From: a virus
IMG/VR virus record: IMGVR_UViG_3300025942_000017
Location: 1-30,580 of that record
Length of the DNA stretch: 30,580 nt
Direction: 5' to 3' (one strand)
Below, one piece after another: positions 5,947-14,088 of the stretch (within the stretch, counting starts at the first letter, position 1; every line of letters begins with the position of its first letter). The position numbers and the translations under genes were made by a program. The notes beneath the pieces are model-generated. The model worked only from the letters and a program-made list of their open reading frames with translations. It had not been told where the DNA came from and ran no database searches.

Positions 5947-7352
5947 CCGCGCTAGTTGTCGATGTCCCCGAGAAGCTATCGGCACTTTTGCGGCCTGCTC
6001 GGTACAAAGGAGCTCACGGGGGCAGAGGTGGCGCCAAGTCACACTTTTTTGCCGAACAGTTGGTCCTACGATGCTTCAGCAGAAAGACACGATGGGTTTG
6101 CATTCGAGAGGTGCAACTGACGATGAGAGAGTCGGTGCGCCAGTTGCTCAGCGACAAAATCGAGAAATTGGGGCTTGGCGGCTTTTTTGATGTCATGGAC
6201 AATGAAATCCGCGGGAAAAACGGAAGCCTGATAATTTTCAGGGGCATGCAAAGCTACAACGCGGAAAATATTAAGAGCCTAGAATTGATGGACGGGGCAT
6301 GGATCGAGGAGGCCCAAACGCTCAGCGCCAGGTCGCTCCGGTTGCTGCGACCAACGATCCGAAAGAAGGGCTCGGAAATCTGGGCGTCGTGGAACCCTCG
6401 ATACGAAACAGACGCGATAGACGAGTTTTTCCGCGGTGACGAGCCGCACCCTGACGCCATCTGCGTCGAGGTCAATTGGCGTGACAATCCGTGGTTTCCT
6501 GATGTGCTCCGCGACGAAATGGAGCTCGATCGCCGCCGCGACCCGGAGATGGCCGCCCATGTGTGGGATGGTGGGTACGAGATCATCACCGAGGGCGCCT
6601 ATTACGCCAAACTGATCGCCCAAGCCGAAGCAGAGGGCCGCTGCGGCGTGTTCCCATACCGGCCAGCCATGTTGGTGCGCACCGGCTGGGACATCGGCGT
6701 CGATGATTACTCGGCGGTATGGTTCATCCAAGACGACGGGACCGAGGCTTGGGTGATCGACTATTTCGAGAGCAACGGGCTCGGAGCGCCACAGATCATT
6801 CACGAGGCATTGCCGGAATATCTCGATGATCCGATCGAGCGCATGCGCCAGCTGATCGAGATCGGCCGGCCGCAGCCCTACCGCTACGCGCGGCACTTCT
6901 TCCCACATGACGTCAAGGTCAGGGAATGGGGCGCTGGTGCCCGCACCCGCATCCAATCGCTGATGAACGCCGGCATGACCGAGATCCAGCGCGGCGCCAA
7001 CCAAGGCCCGGAGGAGCGCATCAACGCGGTTCGCGAGGTCCTACCGCTGATGCACTTCAACACCGGCCTGCCTGGCAAGCAGATCACTCCGGCACAAAAG
7101 CGGGTGCGGGCTGGGCTCAACCGAGTGCGCAGGTACTCGCGCCAGTTCAACGAGGCGATGAACACCTACACCACAGTCGCCGCCCATGACGTGAATTCGC
7201 ACGGCGCCGACGCTCTCGGCGAATGGGCGATCAACGCGCAACTGATCCCGCCACCGAAGCCCAAGCAGCCCGAGCATCCGCCGATCCCGTTCGGCCACAT
7301 GCAGTTGCCGCCACCACCAGATCCATCCACAGGTCGTCGCATGAAGCTCTAG
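5943..7352 (+). CDS. terL: Phage terminase large subunit
   Basis: The ATPase and nuclease of the DNA packaging motor, 469 residues from TTG 5943. Walker A is GGRGGAKSH (26-34), with Ala before the lysine; Walker B with catalytic acid is LELMDGAWIEEAQ (about 113-125); a coupling region ASWNPRYETDAIDEFF follows; the RNase H-like nuclease begins at GWDIGVDDYSAVWF and includes later acidic residues near HDVNSHGADALGEWA. This is the Terminase_3/PBSX-like form. The frame stays open upstream to 5832, but that part reads the endonuclease gene out of frame. TTG 5943 gives MTALVVDVPEKL, a normal terminase beginning, and couples to the upstream stop. No good Shine-Dalgarno is present, so expression may depend on reinitiation. 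Confidence 0.93.
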   Translation: MTALVVDVPEKLSALLRPARYKGAHGGRGGAKSHFFAEQLVLRCFSRKTRWVCIREVQLTMRESVRQLLSDKIEKLGLGGFFDVMDNEIRGKNGSLIIFRGMQSYNAENIKSLELMDGAWIEEAQTLSARSLRLLRPTIRKKGSEIWASWNPRYETDAIDEFFRGDEPHPDAICVEVNWRDNPWFPDVLRDEMELDRRRDPEMAAHVWDGGYEIITEGAYYAKLIAQAEAEGRCGVFPYRPAMLVRTGWDIGVDDYSAVWFIQDDGTEAWVIDYFESNGLGAPQIIHEALPEYLDDPIERMRQLIEIGRPQPYRYARHFFPHDVKVREWGAGARTRIQSLMNAGMTEIQRGANQGPEERINAVREVLPLMHFNTGLPGKQITPAQKRVRAGLNRVRRYSRQFNEAMNTYTTVAAHDVNSHGADALGEWAINAQLIPPPKPKQPEHPPIPFGHMQLPPPPDPSTGRRMKL

Positions 7353-7444
7353 CGCGCGGGCGAAATAGAGCGCATGAAGGTGGCGCGAAGCGGTTACTTC
7401 ATCGCCCCGCACGACTTCATCATGTTTGACCCCCCTATCTGCTT

Positions 7445-7484
7445 GGCCCGCTGCTCGCCCGAAAACGCAGCGGGCCTTTTCTTT
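7445..7484 (+). terminator. Rho-independent terminator after terL
   Basis: A perfect 10-bp stem GGCCCGCTGC (7445-7454) / GCAGCGGGCC (7467-7476) with a 12-base loop is followed by TTTTCTTT. It lies in the 203-base gap 7353-7555, which otherwise holds no convincing gene. It is the strongest terminator in the window and separates packaging genes from virion genes. No clear promoter was found between it and 7556. Confidence 0.88.
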
Positions 7485-7555
7485 GCGTGCGACTTCGCAT
7501 ATGGTTCCCGTGCTGCCATCGCTCAGACCGAGGCTCGTCCCTGCGGAGCGAATGG

Positions 7556-7837
7556 ATGCCACTAGGCGGAACTCCCGTAACACTGGTCCCTGAGAGCGGT
7601 CCCGCTTATAGCGACACCAATCCGCTCCCCGTTCGCATTCCAGTCGATCCAGACGGTGATCCCGAAGTCGACGCCGTCGCGGCCGCCAATCTTGACGCAC
7701 GCACGACCCACGAAATCCTGGCCTCGATCGACGACAAGCTCGGGGCTCTGTTGCTTCTCCACATCAACGTCTTTGGGGCCAAGGATCGCGTCGATCAACT
7801 GATCGACGCCGCCAACTCTCTGCGCACCCTCTCGTAA
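7556..7837 (+). CDS. Small hypothetical protein, likely virion region
   Basis: A 93-residue protein from ATG 7556, with GGAG at 7545-7548. The same frame is open upstream through the terminator, but that part is not protein-like. The N-terminal half is proline- and glycine-rich with extended character (GTPVTLVPESGPAYSDT), the C-terminal half is helical (LDARTTHEILASIDDKLGAL and LIDAANSLRTLS). No family is recognised. It is the first gene after the terminator and lies just before two unknown structural-type genes. Confidence 0.65.
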   Translation: MPLGGTPVTLVPESGPAYSDTNPLPVRIPVDPDGDPEVDAVAAANLDARTTHEILASIDDKLGALLLLHINVFGAKDRVDQLIDAANSLRTLS

Positions 7838-7854
7838 CAAGGAAAGGTCCGAAT

Positions 7855-8466
7855 ATGGACACGGAATTCAAAGTCGGACAGCAGCTCCTTACTCCGGGTG
7901 CGAAGTCCATCGGCCGCGGTGGCCGCAGTGGCGAGCAGATTGTCGCCGACGGCCACGGCCGCTATCAGGAAGCCGTGCTCGGCGGCAACGTCTTTTACGC
8001 CCACAACGTCGCGGCGCAGGCCGTGTCTGTGGCCCTGGCGACCGCCTACACCGGGCTCTGCTTGTCCAATCCGATGGGCTCGGGCAAGAACCTCGTCCTG
8101 CTCGCCGCGCAGTTCGCGATCACCGTGGCGGAAGCCGCGATCGCCTCGCAACACCTCATCGGCGGGTATTCGACGACTGCGGTCACCCACACCACCCCGC
8201 TTGCCGCGCCCGGCATCCAGTCCGCGTTGCTCAATGGCCAGTCGAACTCGATCGCCAAGGTCGACTCCTCGGCGACCATCCCGACACCGGGCTATATCTG
8301 GCCGTTGCGTGCCGGCTTCACCGCTGCCGCTCTGGGTGGCCCATCGCTCGGTGCATTCGATTATGGTGGGCTGTTCGTCATTCCTCCGGGCGGCTTCATC
8401 GCCATCGGTGCTCTGACCGCAGTGACGGGCTTCGGCGCCTTCGCTTGGGAAGAAGTGCCGCAGTAA
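7855..8466 (+). CDS. Putative virion structural protein
   Basis: This 203-residue protein follows an AGGAAAGG ribosome site. It is rich in Gly, Ala, Ser and Thr with small hydrophobic runs (AQAVSVALATAYTGLCLSN, AQFAITVAEAAIA) and ends GFGAFAWEEVPQ. It lacks charges typical of enzymes and has no catalytic motif. Its character and neighbours fit a virion surface or decoration protein. Homologues may be annotated only as hypothetical; I do not recognise a named family. Confidence 0.65.
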   Translation: MDTEFKVGQQLLTPGAKSIGRGGRSGEQIVADGHGRYQEAVLGGNVFYAHNVAAQAVSVALATAYTGLCLSNPMGSGKNLVLLAAQFAITVAEAAIASQHLIGGYSTTAVTHTTPLAAPGIQSALLNGQSNSIAKVDSSATIPTPGYIWPLRAGFTAAALGGPSLGAFDYGGLFVIPPGGFIAIGALTAVTGFGAFAWEEVPQ

Positions 8467-8494
8467 GCATCTTCCTCTAACTGAGGCGTCCTAG

Positions 8495-9001
8495 ATGCTC
8501 CCGGTTAAAATCGACAGAACGGACGATCCGCCGACCTCGTTCAGCGCCTTCGTCCGTTTCGCTCGCCCCAACGACACCACGCAGTACGGCGCCGAGGACG
8601 TGGTTGGGCCAGCCGATGGCTCGACCATCGAATTCAAGAACATCGGTCTGCCTGGGCAGCGGATCATGATCACCAGCCATTCGCTGCTGATCGAAGATAC
8701 CGGCGTGATCGCATCGGAAACCAGCTATCGGCTCTATCTTTACAATCGCGTCCCCCAGATCACGCGCGCCGACAACACCGTTTGGGACATCACGGCTCCC
8801 GATCGCGATAGTTTCGTGGGCTACGTCGCGCTGGGCACGGTGGTCGATTTGGGCTCAACGCTCTACGTCGAGACCAACATCGCCAACAAGCAGCTGCAGA
8901 TGGTGAGCTCGTCGCTCTGGGGCTTCATGACCACGGCCGGCAACTACACCCCGACCGCCAATCGCGTGTTTGTGCCGAAGCTTCATTCGATCCTAGTCTA
9001 A
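8495..9001 (+). CDS. Putative virion protein
   Basis: A 168-residue protein starting at ATG 8495, with GAGG at 8482-8485. It reads as a beta-rich domain: FSAFVRFARPNDTTQYGAED, STIEFKNIGLPGQRIMI, SYRLYLYNRVPQI and STLYVETNIANKQLQMVS. This looks like a single jelly-roll or similar sandwich, common among capsid decoration and spike-attachment proteins. The next gene (spike) starts directly after its stop, so the two may assemble together. The function is inferred from fold character and place only. Confidence 0.65.
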   Translation: MLPVKIDRTDDPPTSFSAFVRFARPNDTTQYGAEDVVGPADGSTIEFKNIGLPGQRIMITSHSLLIEDTGVIASETSYRLYLYNRVPQITRADNTVWDITAPDRDSFVGYVALGTVVDLGSTLYVETNIANKQLQMVSSSLWGFMTTAGNYTPTANRVFVPKLHSILV

Positions 9002-10192
9002 ATGCTCACAGCAGCTCAGCGAACCGTCATCCTGAGCGGAGGTTGGTGGTTCCCAGGCTCAGCCCTGGATTTGGACTTCCAGCTCAACCGCGCCGCCGTC
9101 AATGGCAATCCGGCTGATACTGCGACCTCGCAACTGAGCATCACCCGCGCCACCGTGGGCATGGCACAAACCTCGGGCGGGTTGTGGCAGTCATTCGCCT
9201 CTGGAGCCTTCCGTCTCACGGACCTGGGCCTGCTGGTTGAGGAAGCGCGGACGAACGTCTCTCTTTGGAATACGAAATATTCCGACAGTTCATGGACCAA
9301 AGGTAACGGAGGAACGGGGTCAGTTCCGACCATCACCGACAATTTTGCTACTGCGCCGGATGGAACGGCGACGGCGGGCCGGGTTCAATTAGCCTTGAAT
9401 GGCGGCAACACATCTTCGGATATTTCATCGCTCCGTCAGAATGTCGCAAATCTAACGAACGGCGCGACCTACACCCATAGTGTCTGGCTAAAGTCAAATA
9501 CTGGCTCTAGCTATGTTATTCAGATTATCGATAGCGAGGGGACGTCTAAGACAAATATCACCGTCACGCCAACGTGGCAGCAGTTCCAGATTTCTCACCT
9601 CCAGACTTCGGTAAATGGCTCGTGGGGTATCTGGTTGCGTGGGGCGAACAGCAATTCGGATAGCGCCGATATTCTGATCTGGGCCGACCAGAATGAGATT
9701 GGTGCCTTCGCCACCTCCCCCATCCTCATCACCAATGCGGCGGCGACGAGGAATGCGGATGTGGTGCAGGTCATCGGGCCGGGCGCGATGATCATCCCGG
9801 TGAGCGCGAGCGCGTTCTTTCAGGGGTTTGGGCAAGAAGGGATCAGCACCAACGCCAAACTGTTGTCGGCTGGCCCCGCGCAAATTCTCATTACTTCATC
9901 GACCAACGTTGCACCTAATGACAGTGTGAACGCGGCTACGGCTACGCTTGGCAGCGGTACATGGGCAGGAACCGTGAAAGCGGCCTTTGGCCTCGACAAC
10001 ACCAGCATGACGGCTATCGCGAACGGTGGAACCAAGGTTACGCAGTCAACGAGTACATGGACTACGTCCATCGCTGGTCAGACACCATACCTGGGTAATC
10101 AGTTAGCGACCAATCGGTCCTTTAACGGCTACCTCCAGCGTGCCGCCTTTGCCGTTCCCAAGGGCATCTTCGACAATAGGACCTCGCCATGA
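9002..10192 (+). CDS. Head or tail spike/fibre with carbohydrate-binding-like domains
   Basis: A 396-residue protein. Residues about 15-90 hold the attachment-type region LDLDFQL...TRATVGMAQT...LGLLVEEARTNVSLWN, a pattern common in phage spike proteins. Residues about 110-250 look like a carbohydrate-binding beta-sandwich (YTHSVWLKSNTGSSYVIQII, TPTWQQFQI). After ATRNADVVQV comes a second LamG/concanavalin-like domain ending YLGNQLATNRSFNGYLQRAA. Base composition drops around 9240-9720 (more AAT, AAA, TTA codons), which suggests that the middle domain was exchanged. It would bind host or environmental glycans. Whether it sits on head or tail is unknown; its place between terL and portal favours neither. 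Confidence 0.68.
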   Translation: MLTAAQRTVILSGGWWFPGSALDLDFQLNRAAVNGNPADTATSQLSITRATVGMAQTSGGLWQSFASGAFRLTDLGLLVEEARTNVSLWNTKYSDSSWTKGNGGTGSVPTITDNFATAPDGTATAGRVQLALNGGNTSSDISSLRQNVANLTNGATYTHSVWLKSNTGSSYVIQIIDSEGTSKTNITVTPTWQQFQISHLQTSVNGSWGIWLRGANSNSDSADILIWADQNEIGAFATSPILITNAAATRNADVVQVIGPGAMIIPVSASAFFQGFGQEGISTNAKLLSAGPAQILITSSTNVAPNDSVNAATATLGSGTWAGTVKAAFGLDNTSMTAIANGGTKVTQSTSTWTTSIAGQTPYLGNQLATNRSFNGYLQRAAFAVPKGIFDNRTSP

Positions 10193-10632
10193 ACATCCCG
10201 CGCGGCTGGATTATCGCAGGGTGGGCGCTCGCGGCGTGGGTGGCCATTCTCCTCGCCGTGGCGGCAGTCTGGTTTGTCGGCTCATCATTCTACCCAGCCA
10301 AGGGTGCTGAGCAAACCTGTGCCGATGTGGTCAGCAATCCACGCTATCAGCCCCCAGCCTGTCCGGGGCAGGTGTGCCAGTTCTACGGCCCAGGCGGGTG
10401 CCCGCAGACGTGGACACTGGCCGCCAAACTTGCAGTGTTGCAGGGGAAGAGCATTGTGGTGCCGGCAAAGCTGTGCGCCAGTGCATGCGTGCTCGCTGTG
10501 GGTGTGGCGCTGAACGCGGGCGGGCGCGTCGTCATCAGCCCGCATGCGCGCTTTGTCTGGCCGCACGGTCGGGCCAGCCTCGCTGCTGCGGCAATGCCGG
10601 GGTGGTTTCGGTCGCGCGTTGCTCTGAGATGA
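10189..10632 (+). CDS. Membrane-anchored mini-protein with ClpP-like CASAC motif
   Basis: A 147-residue protein starting in an ATGA overlap with the spike gene. Residues 8-31 form one strong membrane segment with a short basic N-terminus, so the rest is probably outside the cytoplasm. Six cysteines (44, 58, 63, 71, 96, 100) could form disulfides. Residues 78-126 (AAKLAVLQGKSIVVPAKL, CASAC, GGRVVISPHARFVWPH) resemble the core of ClpP-like serine proteases of the C-A/S-S-A-C type, with Ser98 as possible nucleophile and His119/His126 as partners. At this length most of that fold is missing, so it may be a remnant, a minimal domain or chance similarity. Its stop overlaps the next start. Confidence 0.5.
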   Translation: MNIPRGWIIAGWALAAWVAILLAVAAVWFVGSSFYPAKGAEQTCADVVSNPRYQPPACPGQVCQFYGPGGCPQTWTLAAKLAVLQGKSIVVPAKLCASACVLAVGVALNAGGRVVISPHARFVWPHGRASLAAAAMPGWFRSRVALR

Positions 10633-11063
10633 TGTCGTCGATTGCTCATATCGTTCGAAGCGGGTTCAACCGGGCGCAACGAGCAGTCGATCCAAACTTT
10701 GACTCCGGCGGGCTGACCGTTCTTGGCGGATCCGGATTAGGAACGTCTTCGGTCACAGGGGGCGTGCTCTCGATCATCTCGACCACCAACGCCTACTTTG
10801 CTCGCAATCCGCTGCTGCTCGAGCCAGGCAGTTACTCGGTGAGTTTCACCATCCTCAATTACGTCTCCGGCGCGATCTCGATTTCGTGCAGCGCGAACAC
10901 CGACATGAGTTCGTCGACCGATGGCACGACGCGCAGCGCCAACGGCACATTCACCGAAAGCTTGACCCTCACCGCACCGGGTTATATCGGCCTTAAGGGG
11001 CAGGGCGCCGCGATCGTCAACGCACTGCAGGTCGACAATCTCTCAATCACACGGGTGGCCTGA
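10629..11063 (+). CDS. Putative beta-sandwich virion protein
   Basis: A 144-residue protein from ATG 10629, overlapping the previous stop; a longer same-frame ORF from 10374 is the shadow of the upstream gene. The sequence reads as alternating strands: LEPGSYSVSFTILNYVSGAI, SISCSANTDMSSS, NGTFTESLTLTAPGYIGLKG, ALQVDNLSITRVA. The opening NFDSGGLTVLGGSGLGTSS is typical of small carbohydrate-binding-like virion domains. It may decorate the particle together with the upstream spike. No enzyme motif is seen. Confidence 0.6.
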   Translation: MMSSIAHIVRSGFNRAQRAVDPNFDSGGLTVLGGSGLGTSSVTGGVLSIISTTNAYFARNPLLLEPGSYSVSFTILNYVSGAISISCSANTDMSSSTDGTTRSANGTFTESLTLTAPGYIGLKGQGAAIVNALQVDNLSITRVA

Positions 11064-11293
11064 TGCAAGAAGCCCAAATCCTCGATCAGGTCCGCTCTGG
11101 TCTCCGCAATCTGGGCATCGCTGCGTCTTCAGTTCTGGACAGTGCCGGCAACGTCCACTGCGTAGGCATGGGCAACGGCAAGTATGTCTCGGCCAAGATC
11201 GTCGGGCCTGATAAGGAAGAGCTCGCAGATGCGATCACGCAACGCGCCGAGGCCTACGTCAAGGCAATCTCGTCGGAAATGGCTGGGCAGTAA
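11063..11293 (+). CDS. Small hypothetical protein before portal
   Basis: A 76-residue protein, TGATG-overlapping at both ends: its start shares bases with the previous stop and its stop with the portal start. It is partly helical, with a central glycine-rich GNVHCVGMGNGKYVSAKIVG hairpin and a C-terminal helix ELADAITQRAEAYVKAISSE. No family is recognised. The tight coupling suggests matched expression with the portal. Confidence 0.6.
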   Translation: MQEAQILDQVRSGLRNLGIAASSVLDSAGNVHCVGMGNGKYVSAKIVGPDKEELADAITQRAEAYVKAISSEMAGQ

Positions 11294-13719
11294 TGGATGA
11301 TGCCGAGGACGAAATCGACGTTGGCACTGGCCCCGAGTCCGTAGTCGACCCCAAGAACCTCAAATCCTCCAAGGGCTGGCTGGGGCTGATCAAGCAGGCC
11401 GAGAAGGCCTTCGATGCCTGGCATCGCACAGCGAATGCCGTCGACAAGATCTTCGCCAATCTGGAAAAGCTCGCAGCGATCGCGCGGGACCGTGAATTCC
11501 AGTTGTTCTGGGCCAATGTGCAGGTGCTCGGCCCCTCGATCTATAGCCGGCCGCCGATCCCGGTCATCGTGCCGCGGTTCAAGGATCAAAAGCCGCTGCC
11601 GCGCATCGCCTCAGAACTGCTCGAGCGCAGCTGCGTGGTGACCTACGATACCCAGGACATCGACGGCACCATGAAGATGGTCCGCGACGATCTCAACATC
11701 GTTGCCCGCGGTGCCCTCTGGGTGCGCTACGAGGCCAAATCCGACGAGGGCAATCTCGGCCAGCGCGTGTGCATCGAGCACAAGGATCGCAAAGACTTCC
11801 TCCACGATCCGGTCAAGAAGTGGGCCGATGTCGACTGGGTCGACGGCATCTCGTATCTGACCCGCAAGGAGATGCGGAAACGGTTCCTCAAGACCTCAGG
11901 CGATGCCTACAAAGAGGCCGCCTACGAAATCCGCAAGGACCCGGTGACGGGCGAGAACGAGGTCAGCCTCAAGGCCAAGGTCCACGAGATCTGGTGCAAG
12001 TCAAAGAACCGCGTCTACTGGGTCACCGAGGGCGTCGAGGTGTTCCTCGATGAGCAGCCGCCGCACCTAACCCTTGAGGGCTTCTTCCCGGCCCCGCGGC
12101 CGGCCTACGGCACCACGCAGCGCGGCTCGATGGTCCCGGTTCCGGACATGCTGTTCTACAAGGATCAGCTCGAGGAGATCAACGAATACACCGCGCGCAT
12201 TTCGGCGCTGAGCGAGGCGCTGCGGCTCAAGGGCTTCTATCCGGGTGGCGCGGGAGAACTCGCCGACGCCATCGAAACGGCGATGAAGCGCCAGGACGAT
12301 CGGGCAATCTTGGTGCCGGTGTCCAACTGGGCGCTGCTCGGCAACGGCCAGGCGAAAGACACCATTGTCTGGATTCCGATCGAGATGGTGGCGACCACCA
12401 TCACCGAACTGGTCGCGCTGCGGAAGCAGGTGATCGAGGATGTCTATCAGATCATGGGTCTGAGCGACATTATGCGCGGCCAGACCGAGGCCAGCGAGAC
12501 GCTCGGCGCGCAGCAACTCAAAAGCCAGTACGGCTCGGTGCGCATCCGCGACAAGCAGAACGAGCTCGTCCGGATTGCCCGCGATGTGACGCGCATCGTC
12601 GCCGAGATCATGGCCGAGAACTTCACGTCGAAGTCGCTCTTGGACATGTCGCAACTCGACATTCCCTCCGATGCCGACATCGCCAAGCAGGCGGCCCCGC
12701 TCAAGCAGCAGGTGCGCCAGATCGGCATGGACCTCAGGAAGGCCGCCACTGATCCCCAGATCAAGCAGATGGCGGCCCAGCAGCCCGACAAGGCCAAGCA
12801 GGTCATCGCGCAATATGAGCAGCACGCCCAGGAATTGACGGCGCAAATTCAAAAGCTCGAGGAAACCGTCACCATCGAGCAGGTGATGACGTTCCTCAGG
12901 GACAACCGGACCCGCGTATTCGATCTCGACATCGAGACAGATTCGACGATCACGCCCGACGAGAATGCCCAGAAGCAGCGCGCCACCGAATACATGACTG
13001 CCATGGGCGCGCTGTTCGGCCAGATCGTGCCGGCGGTCGAGGCCGTGCCGCAGTCGGCGCCGCTGGCCGCCGAGGTGATCCGGTTCGTGAACGCCCAGTT
13101 CCGCGTTGGTCGGCAGTTCGAGCAGGTCATCGAGACGTTCACCGACCAGATGAAGCAACTTGCGGCGCAGCCAAAGAACACTGGACCGACCGCCGAGGAG
13201 ATCAAGCAGCAGTCCGAGCAGATGAAGGGTCAACTTGCGGCTCAGCAGATGCAGATGGACGCCAAGGACTCGCAGGCCGCCGCGATACTGGCCGGCAAAG
13301 ACCTCGAATTGCGCCAGGCAACCGCCGCGGCAGACGCCAAGAACAAGGCCGACAAGATCGCCGCCGACGAGCGTGTCGCCCTGGCCAAGAATGAAGCGAC
13401 ATCGGCCAGCGACAAGCTCAAAGCGATCACTTCGATCGCCGTTGCGCTGATCAACAATAAGGACGAGGCGCAGGGCCAAATCCTCGAAGCCCAGCTTGCG
13501 CATGCGCTCGGGATGCAGGAACACCAGCAAACGCTGCAACAGGCCGAGCAAGAGCATCAGCACCAGCTCGAACTACAGGCCAATGAGCAACAGCACCAAG
13601 TCGAGACGCAGGCGGCCGACCAGCAGCACCAGCAGGGCATGCAGGCCGACCAAAACGACGCTGCAATGGAGCAGCAGGAAACGGCTCTAGAGGCCGCAAA
13701 GGAACAGGAGCCCGCATAG
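11293..13719 (+). CDS. Portal protein (podovirus type)
   Basis: The 808-residue protein would form the 12-subunit ring through which DNA enters and leaves the head and on which terminase docks. Supporting features are the size, the N-terminal AEKAFDAWHRTANAVDKIF and FWANVQVLGPSIYSRPPIPV segment, the portal-type strand LNIVARGALWVRYE, and around residues 388-415 the wing/clip motif IMGLSDIMRGQTEASETLGA followed by QQLKSQYGSVRIRDKQ. The C-terminus (about 640-805) is a long helical tail ending in His/Gln-rich repeats, such as HQQTLQQAEQEHQHQLEL. A helical C-terminal barrel is known for the P22 portal. The gene lies before scaffold and coat genes, as usual. Confidence 0.88.
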   Translation: MDDAEDEIDVGTGPESVVDPKNLKSSKGWLGLIKQAEKAFDAWHRTANAVDKIFANLEKLAAIARDREFQLFWANVQVLGPSIYSRPPIPVIVPRFKDQKPLPRIASELLERSCVVTYDTQDIDGTMKMVRDDLNIVARGALWVRYEAKSDEGNLGQRVCIEHKDRKDFLHDPVKKWADVDWVDGISYLTRKEMRKRFLKTSGDAYKEAAYEIRKDPVTGENEVSLKAKVHEIWCKSKNRVYWVTEGVEVFLDEQPPHLTLEGFFPAPRPAYGTTQRGSMVPVPDMLFYKDQLEEINEYTARISALSEALRLKGFYPGGAGELADAIETAMKRQDDRAILVPVSNWALLGNGQAKDTIVWIPIEMVATTITELVALRKQVIEDVYQIMGLSDIMRGQTEASETLGAQQLKSQYGSVRIRDKQNELVRIARDVTRIVAEIMAENFTSKSLLDMSQLDIPSDADIAKQAAPLKQQVRQIGMDLRKAATDPQIKQMAAQQPDKAKQVIAQYEQHAQELTAQIQKLEETVTIEQVMTFLRDNRTRVFDLDIETDSTITPDENAQKQRATEYMTAMGALFGQIVPAVEAVPQSAPLAAEVIRFVNAQFRVGRQFEQVIETFTDQMKQLAAQPKNTGPTAEEIKQQSEQMKGQLAAQQMQMDAKDSQAAAILAGKDLELRQATAAADAKNKADKIAADERVALAKNEATSASDKLKAITSIAVALINNKDEAQGQILEAQLAHALGMQEHQQTLQQAEQEHQHQLELQANEQQHQVETQAADQQHQQGMQADQNDAAMEQQETALEAAKEQEPA

Positions 13720-13720
13720 A

Positions 13721-13981
13721 ATGGCCCAAACAGTTGACGACCAGCTTTCCGGCTTGGGATGCCCGCCGGCGCTCGCCATCGAACTCAAGCGCTCCCTGCT
13801 CACCGGGCAGACCACCACGGCCGCCATCATCAGCGGGTGCGGTGTGGCCTATCCGAGCGCGGTGGAGATCGCCACTCAGGTCAACGCCAGGACCGGCAAC
13901 GCGACCAACCTCTGCAACGCCGGGTTCTCGGCGCCGCTCGCCGCCATCATGGCCGCGGTGATCAGTGCGGGGCCAGCGTGA
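13721..13981 (+). CDS. Small conserved-looking head-region protein
   Basis: An 86-residue Ala/Gly/Thr-rich protein with two cysteine patches (GCGVAYPSA and NLCNAGFSAP). It starts one base after the portal stop; AGGAG in the end of the portal gene is about 13 bases away. The C-terminal part LAAIMAAVISAGPA is hydrophobic but short. I do not recognise a family with a defined role; position between portal and scaffold suggests a part in head assembly. Its stop is shared with the next GTG start. Confidence 0.65.
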   Translation: MAQTVDDQLSGLGCPPALAIELKRSLLTGQTTTAAIISGCGVAYPSAVEIATQVNARTGNATNLCNAGFSAPLAAIMAAVISAGPA

Positions 13982-14088
13982 TTGTGGTCTTCGCCGTAGT
14001 CTGTGGGGTGATCCTGGCTCTGCTCGGGGTCCTCGTTTGGGTAGGTATCGGCACCAAGCGGGCAATGAACCGGAACGACAATCGATGA
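13978..14088 (+). CDS. 36-residue single-span membrane protein
   Basis: A small gene starts at GTG 13978 in a GTGA overlap and ends at 14088 in an ATGA overlap with the next gene. The product starts MIVVFAVVCGVILALLG and is one membrane helix (about residues 2-26) followed by a basic tail (TKRAMNRNDNR). Double coupling argues that it is real. It resembles small holin-like or accessory lysis peptides by size, but it is far from the lysin gene, so its role is open. Confidence 0.6.
   Translation: MIVVFAVVCGVILALLGVLVWVGIGTKRAMNRNDNR

Noticed and set aside
7374-7565. 63-residue ORF after terL
   Set aside because: It runs through the strong terminator and into the next gene, with no ribosome site; the product is not protein-like.
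12067-13563. 498-residue antisense ORF opposite the portal gene
   Set aside because: A GC-rich codon-periodicity shadow: Leu/Arg/Gly-rich, no motifs, no start signals, and the portal gene is certain.
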